From the NCBI GenBank assembly GCA_052139595.1, contig JBKQWK010000247.1:1-14249 (forward strand): 14,249 bases of DNA. The letters are read 5' to 3'. Under the pieces are notes generated by a model. The model saw only the letters and a program-made list of their open reading frames with translations, ran no database searches and was not told the origin of the DNA. The stretch's first letter is position 1. Each line of letters opens with the position of its first letter. The stretch comes from JBKQWK01 sp052139595. Its GTDB lineage: Bacteria; Actinomycetota; Thermoleophilia; UBA2241. This document shows, piece by piece, positions 11,830 to 14,249 of this stretch. The translations under genes and the position numbers were made by a program.

Positions 11830-12087
11830 TCAGGAAGCCGAAAAAGGCATCTCTGCCAGCGACCAGCGCGGCCCGTCGTTGCGGCGCTCGCAACTGCGGC
11901 GCTCGGCCAATGGGCCGGGACCGACCCTGTAGGGCGATGGACGCCGACGCTCAGCACGACGACGATCGACGACGATCGCAACGTCGGCGCGGCTCGCGAA
12001 TTGCATTCTGAGACGATCGTAAAAGAACTCCTCAAGTTCACGAGGAACGACGATGGTGCGCATTAGTGTGGCCGCTGGCTCGGCCAT
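11830..12087 (-). CDS. Small arginine-rich protein with DRR/ERR motifs, unknown function
   Basis: The 85-residue protein begins MAEPAATLMRTIVVPRELEE. It has an amphipathic first half (about 8-40, IVVPRELEEFFYDRLRMQF... VAIVV), then VVDRRRAERRRPSP (39-52) and AERRSCERRND (61-71), two copies of a (D/E)RR-x-x-(D/E)RR theme. The start is firm: AGGAGG lies 5 nt before ATG 12087, the best ribosome site in the window; extension to 12156 would need to ignore it. I know no characterised family for it, although short proteins with 'VVDRRxxERR' segments are familiar in environmental genomes. The basic repeats suggest binding to nucleic acid or an acidic partner. It sits tail to tail with the response regulator and downstream of marR on the same strand, 132 bp away. 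Confidence 0.72.
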   Translation of the reverse strand: MAEPAATLMRTIVVPRELEEFFYDRLRMQFASRADVAIVVDRRRAERRRPSPYRVGPGPLAERRSCERRNDGPRWSLAEMPFSAS

Positions 12088-12179
12088 GCTGACCTCCTGA
12101 AAGTTTGTCGCGAACGATAGGTAATTCGCCGCCAACCGCGGTGAATCCTTGCTCAAAACGGGGGCACCACTACGTCTCC

Positions 12180-12194
12180 GTCAATGGCATTGAC
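12180..12194. promoter_or_regulatory. 15-bp perfect palindrome GTCAATGGCATTGAC
   Basis: GTCAATG and CATTGAC form a perfect 7-bp inverted repeat around a single G, in the 132-bp gap between marR and the 85-residue gene. It is 93 bp upstream of that gene's start. The loop is too short and the stem too AT-rich for a terminator, so a dimeric regulator site is likelier. Size and symmetry would suit MarR-type binding. Confidence 0.4.
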
Positions 12195-12219
12195 CGGCCG
12201 ACCGGCGCTCGGCAGCTCG

Positions 12220-12678
12220 TCATCGTGGCGGTTCCTGAAGTTTTACTGTGAGGGTTGTGACGAAGGCAGCCAGTCGCTCCGGCGACAGGTCGGGGTGCTC
12301 GTTCACGGCTTCCTCAAGCTGTAAGCGCCGGCTAGCCAGCATGCCGGCGACGTAGTGGCTGGCATGCTGGCTGAGGCTCACCCAGATGAGGCGCCGATCC
12401 ACGGCGTCGTGCTCGCGCACGACCATGCCCTTCTCCTCCAGGCGCTCGGCCATCTCGCTGGCGGCGCCACGGCTGACAGCGAGTCCCTTGGCGAACTCGC
12501 CCATCGTTATGCGGCCGCGCTGGGCGAGGTGCATGGCAGCTCTTACCTGCCTCGCCGTCAGGGTCAAGTCGGGGTGGGCCTGGTGCATCTCGCGCTGTGC
12601 CGAGGCGGTGTTGAGGGCGGCCGCCAATTCGGGCAGCAGCTCGAGTAATTCATCGATCGGTGTACGTTCGCGGGTCAT
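12220..12678 (-). CDS. MarR-family transcriptional regulator
   Basis: The 152-residue protein has the MarR winged-helix architecture: an N-terminal dimerisation helix (PIDELLELLPELAAALN), then LTLTARQVRAAMHLAQRGRITMGEFAKGLAVSRGAASEMAERLEEKGMV (about 37-85) as helix-turn-helix. The wing VREHDAVDRRLIWVSLSQH contains the family signature DxRxxxxxL(T/S). A C-terminal dimer helix follows. ATG 12678 has AAGGA 7 nt upstream. A TATGAT -10 candidate (ATCATA on the plus strand, 12701-12706) lies 23 nt before the start. The gene is divergent from fdhA across a 228-bp gap, so it may control fdhA, itself, or both. The ligand is unknown; MarR proteins respond to phenolics, oxidants or metabolites. Confidence 0.88.
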   Translation of the reverse strand: MTRERTPIDELLELLPELAAALNTASAQREMHQAHPDLTLTARQVRAAMHLAQRGRITMGEFAKGLAVSRGAASEMAERLEEKGMVVREHDAVDRRLIWVSLSQHASHYVAGMLASRRLQLEEAVNEHPDLSPERLAAFVTTLTVKLQEPPR

Positions 12679-12700
12679 GGCGCGTCCTTAAGCATGCCGA

Positions 12701-12706
12701 ATCATA
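12701..12706 (-). promoter_or_regulatory. Candidate -10 of marR
   Basis: The minus strand reads TATGAT (five of six consensus bases) here, 22 nt before the marR ATG at 12678, leaving room for the AAGGA ribosome site. No good -35 is found at 16-18 bp. Confidence 0.35.
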
Positions 12707-12859
12707 AAGCTACTGGAAGAGTCCCGCGGCGGCAAGGCCAGCGTGTGCGCCAACTATGCGGCGGTGAAACCGGGGAGAAACATCAAAGGCTGTTCCAGCG
12801 AGGCTGCTCGTGGCGGCGGCTCCGTGTGGGCTCAGGTGCGCAGGTTGGCCGTTTCCGAG

Positions 12860-12883
12860 TACAATGTGAGCACGTTACACGTG
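12860..12883 (+). promoter_or_regulatory. fdhA -10 with CACGT-N3-ACGTG operator at the start site
   Basis: TACAAT (12860-12865, five of six consensus bases) predicts a start near 12872. CACGT (12871-12875) and ACGTG (12879-12883) form a perfect inverted repeat around TAC exactly there, and its right half overlaps the 8-bp palindrome ACACGTGT (12877-12884). A regulator bound here would block initiation or early elongation. The fdhA ribosome site follows at 12897-12901. No clear -35 is seen, so the promoter may need an activator. Confidence 0.45.
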
Positions 12884-12906
12884 TTGGAGCGGCTTTGGGA
12901 GATTGC

Positions 12907-14249
12907 GTGAACCTCACCATAAATGGGCGGTCTGTTGCCGCCGAACCGGGTACGACGCTGCTCTCGGCGGCGCGCGCGGCCGGCATAGATATACCTTCCT
13001 TGTGCCAAGATGATCGGCTTGAACCGTCCGCCGCCTGTCGACTCTGTCTCGTTGAGGTGGAGGGTGGCCGCGGTCCCGTTGCCTCGTGCGCGACGTCTGT
13101 CGTTGATGGCATGGTGGTCAGAACCGAGACCGACGAACTGATCGAGATGCGCAAGGTACTGCTTGACTTGCTGCTCAGCGATCACACCCCCGATTGCCTG
13201 ACCTGCGAAAAGGCGGGCGATTGCCGTCTGCAGGAGATGGCCTATCGCTACGGTTTGCGCGGCACGAGTTTCAAGGGCGTGGCGCGCGGCTATCCGGCTC
13301 GCGATGACACACCGTTTATCACTTATGACCCCGGCAAGTGCATTCTCTGTGGCCGCTGTGTGGGCATCTGCGAGCAAGTGCAAATGTGCCACGTGCTTGA
13401 CTTCGCTGAGCGTGGCTTTGGCTCGCTCATCAGCACCTCATTTGGCCGCTCCATGGTCGAGACGAACTGCGAGATGTGCGGCAACTGTGTCAGCGCCTGT
13501 CCGACTGGTGCTCTGCAGGACAAGCTGAAGCGCTTCACGGGCCGTTCGTGGGAGACCAAGGTTACGGAGACGATCTGCCCCTTCTGCGGCTGCGGCTGCA
13601 ACATTGAGCTGCACGTTAACGACGGCAAAGTGGTGCAGGTAACGGCGCCGGTTGGCAAGGGGCCCAACGGCGGCAACCTCTGCGTTAAGGGCCGCTACGG
13701 CTACCAGTTCATCAACCACCCCGATCGCCTGACGCAGCCGCTCGTACGTCGCGATGGTGAGTTCGTGCCCGTGACCTGGGACGAGGCACTGGCACTCGTT
13801 GCTGAACGCTTGGGAGCAATCAAATCGGAACACGGAGCCGAGTCCATCGTTGGCTTCTCCTCCGCTCGCTGTACCAACGAGGAGAACTATCTGTTCACGA
13901 AGTTCATGCGTGCCGTCATCGGCACGCCGAACGTCGACCACTGCGCTCGTCTGTGCCACGCCAGCACGGTAACCGGGCTGGCGATGTCTCTCGGTACGGG
14001 AGCAATGACGAACTCGTTTGCCGATCTCGAGACGGCGCAGGCACTCTTGATCATCGGTTCGAACACGAGCGAAGCACATCCCATCGCCGCCCTGCATCTC
14101 AAGCAGGCTCTGCGCCAGGGGGCGACGCTCATCGTCGCTGATCCACGCAAGGTCGATATGGCGCAGCGCGCCGACTTTCACCTGCAGTTGCGGCCGGGCA
14201 CGAACGTCGCACTTCTGAATGGTCTCATGCACGTCATCATCGCCGAAGG
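12907..14249 (+). CDS. fdhA: Formate dehydrogenase alpha subunit (molybdopterin, Cys-type), 5' part
   Basis: The first 447 residues are present; the gene runs off the right edge. The N-terminus is NuoG-like: a [2Fe-2S] domain with C33, C44, C47 and C61; a His-Cys cluster H93-x3-C97-x2-C100-x5-C106; then two 4Fe-4S motifs, C145/148/151/155 and C188/191/194/198. The molybdopterin domain follows, with CPFCGCGC (C224, C227, C231) and C259 for its own 4Fe-4S cluster and K261 nearby. DHCARLCHAST places C350 and H351 at the metal site, where selenocysteine stands in seleno-enzymes, so the enzyme is the cysteine type. It oxidises formate to CO2 or, in some anaerobes, reduces CO2. GTG 12907 has GGGAG 5 nt upstream. 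FdsA-like NAD-linked and ferredoxin-linked forms cannot be told apart without the neighbouring subunits. It is divergent from marR. Confidence 0.92.
   Translation, partial: MNLTINGRSVAAEPGTTLLSAARAAGIDIPSLCQDDRLEPSAACRLCLVEVEGGRGPVASCATSVVDGMVVRTETDELIEMRKVLLDLLLSDHTPDCLTCEKAGDCRLQEMAYRYGLRGTSFKGVARGYPARDDTPFITYDPGKCILCGRCVGICEQVQMCHVLDFAERGFGSLISTSFGRSMVETNCEMCGNCVSACPTGALQDKLKRFTGRSWETKVTETICPFCGCGCNIELHVNDGKVVQVTAPVGKGPNGGNLCVKGRYGYQFINHPDRLTQPLVRRDGEFVPVTWDEALALVAERLGAIKSEHGAESIVGFSSARCTNEENYLFTKFMRAVIGTPNVDHCARLCHASTVTGLAMSLGTGAMTNSFADLETAQALLIIGSNTSEAHPIAALHLKQALRQGATLIVADPRKVDMAQRADFHLQLRPGTNVALLNGLMHVIIAE

Noticed and set aside
11298..12041. 247-codon minus-strand frame across the response regulator and the small gene
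   Set aside because: It overlaps the response regulator and the 85-residue gene, both of which have firm ribosome sites and better protein character.
13438..14232. 264-codon minus-strand frame opposite fdhA
   Set aside because: fdhA has all cluster motifs in the plus-strand frame; the antisense frame is a composition effect.
1..14249. CRISPR arrays, tRNA, rRNA, insertion sequences or att sites
   Set aside because: No regularly spaced repeats, cloverleaf, rRNA segments, transposase motifs or terminal inverted repeats were recognised anywhere in the window.

Overview
The window is GC-rich bacterial chromosome: densely packed, with short gaps, GTG starts and a mix of Shine-Dalgarno-led and apparently leaderless genes. 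I see no mobile elements, CRISPR arrays, tRNAs or rRNAs. Ferredoxin-linked 2-oxoacid metabolism, a molybdenum/tungsten formate dehydrogenase and an Fe-S type Rrf2 regulator point to an anaerobic or facultative organism. The GC-rich leaderless promoters would fit an actinobacterial lineage of the Coriobacteriia or Thermoleophilia kind, but this is a guess that only homology searches could settle.

Left part (1-3226). The end of a nicotinate phosphoribosyltransferase is followed by a nicotinamidase; together they form an NAD salvage (Preiss-Handler) pair. A membrane-anchored TPR protein follows on the minus strand, divergent from an Rrf2-family Fe-S regulator. The 226-bp gap between them holds a good sigma70-like promoter and three helically phased TTAAC repeats. 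A convergent gap with a strong GC hairpin separates the regulator from galE (UDP-glucose 4-epimerase, minus strand). Upstream of galE is an extended -10 that would give a leaderless transcript.

Middle (3227-4724). The galE/tlpA divergent gap contains a TACCC/GGGTA inverted repeat resembling CsoR/CstR-type operators. It is followed by a TlpA-like thioredoxin and CcdA, which together form a thiol-disulfide relay across the membrane.

Core (4803-10818). A 975-residue FAD plus Fe-S 2-hydroxyacid dehydrogenase (YdiJ/GlcD-GlpC fusion type) starts from a probable leaderless promoter. After it comes a four-gene korD-korA-korB-korC operon for a 2-oxoacid:ferredoxin oxidoreductase, most likely for 2-oxoglutarate. 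The dehydrogenase could supply the 2-oxoacid that the Kor complex converts to an acyl-CoA plus reduced ferredoxin. korB has no ATG, GTG or TTG start before its essential cysteine motifs. The best-placed initiator is an ATC codon 7 nt after an AGGAG, which is the most unusual point in the window.

Right part (10819-14249). A 59-residue two-helix membrane protein is followed by an orphan response regulator with a LuxR-type output. Next come an 85-residue arginine-rich protein with repeated DRR/ERR motifs (minus strand) and a MarR-family regulator (minus strand). Divergent from marR is the 5' part of an fdhA-type formate dehydrogenase alpha subunit. It has a NuoG-like iron-sulfur N-terminus and cysteine in place of selenocysteine, and it runs off the window end. 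A CACGT-N3-ACGTG repeat sits at its predicted transcription start.
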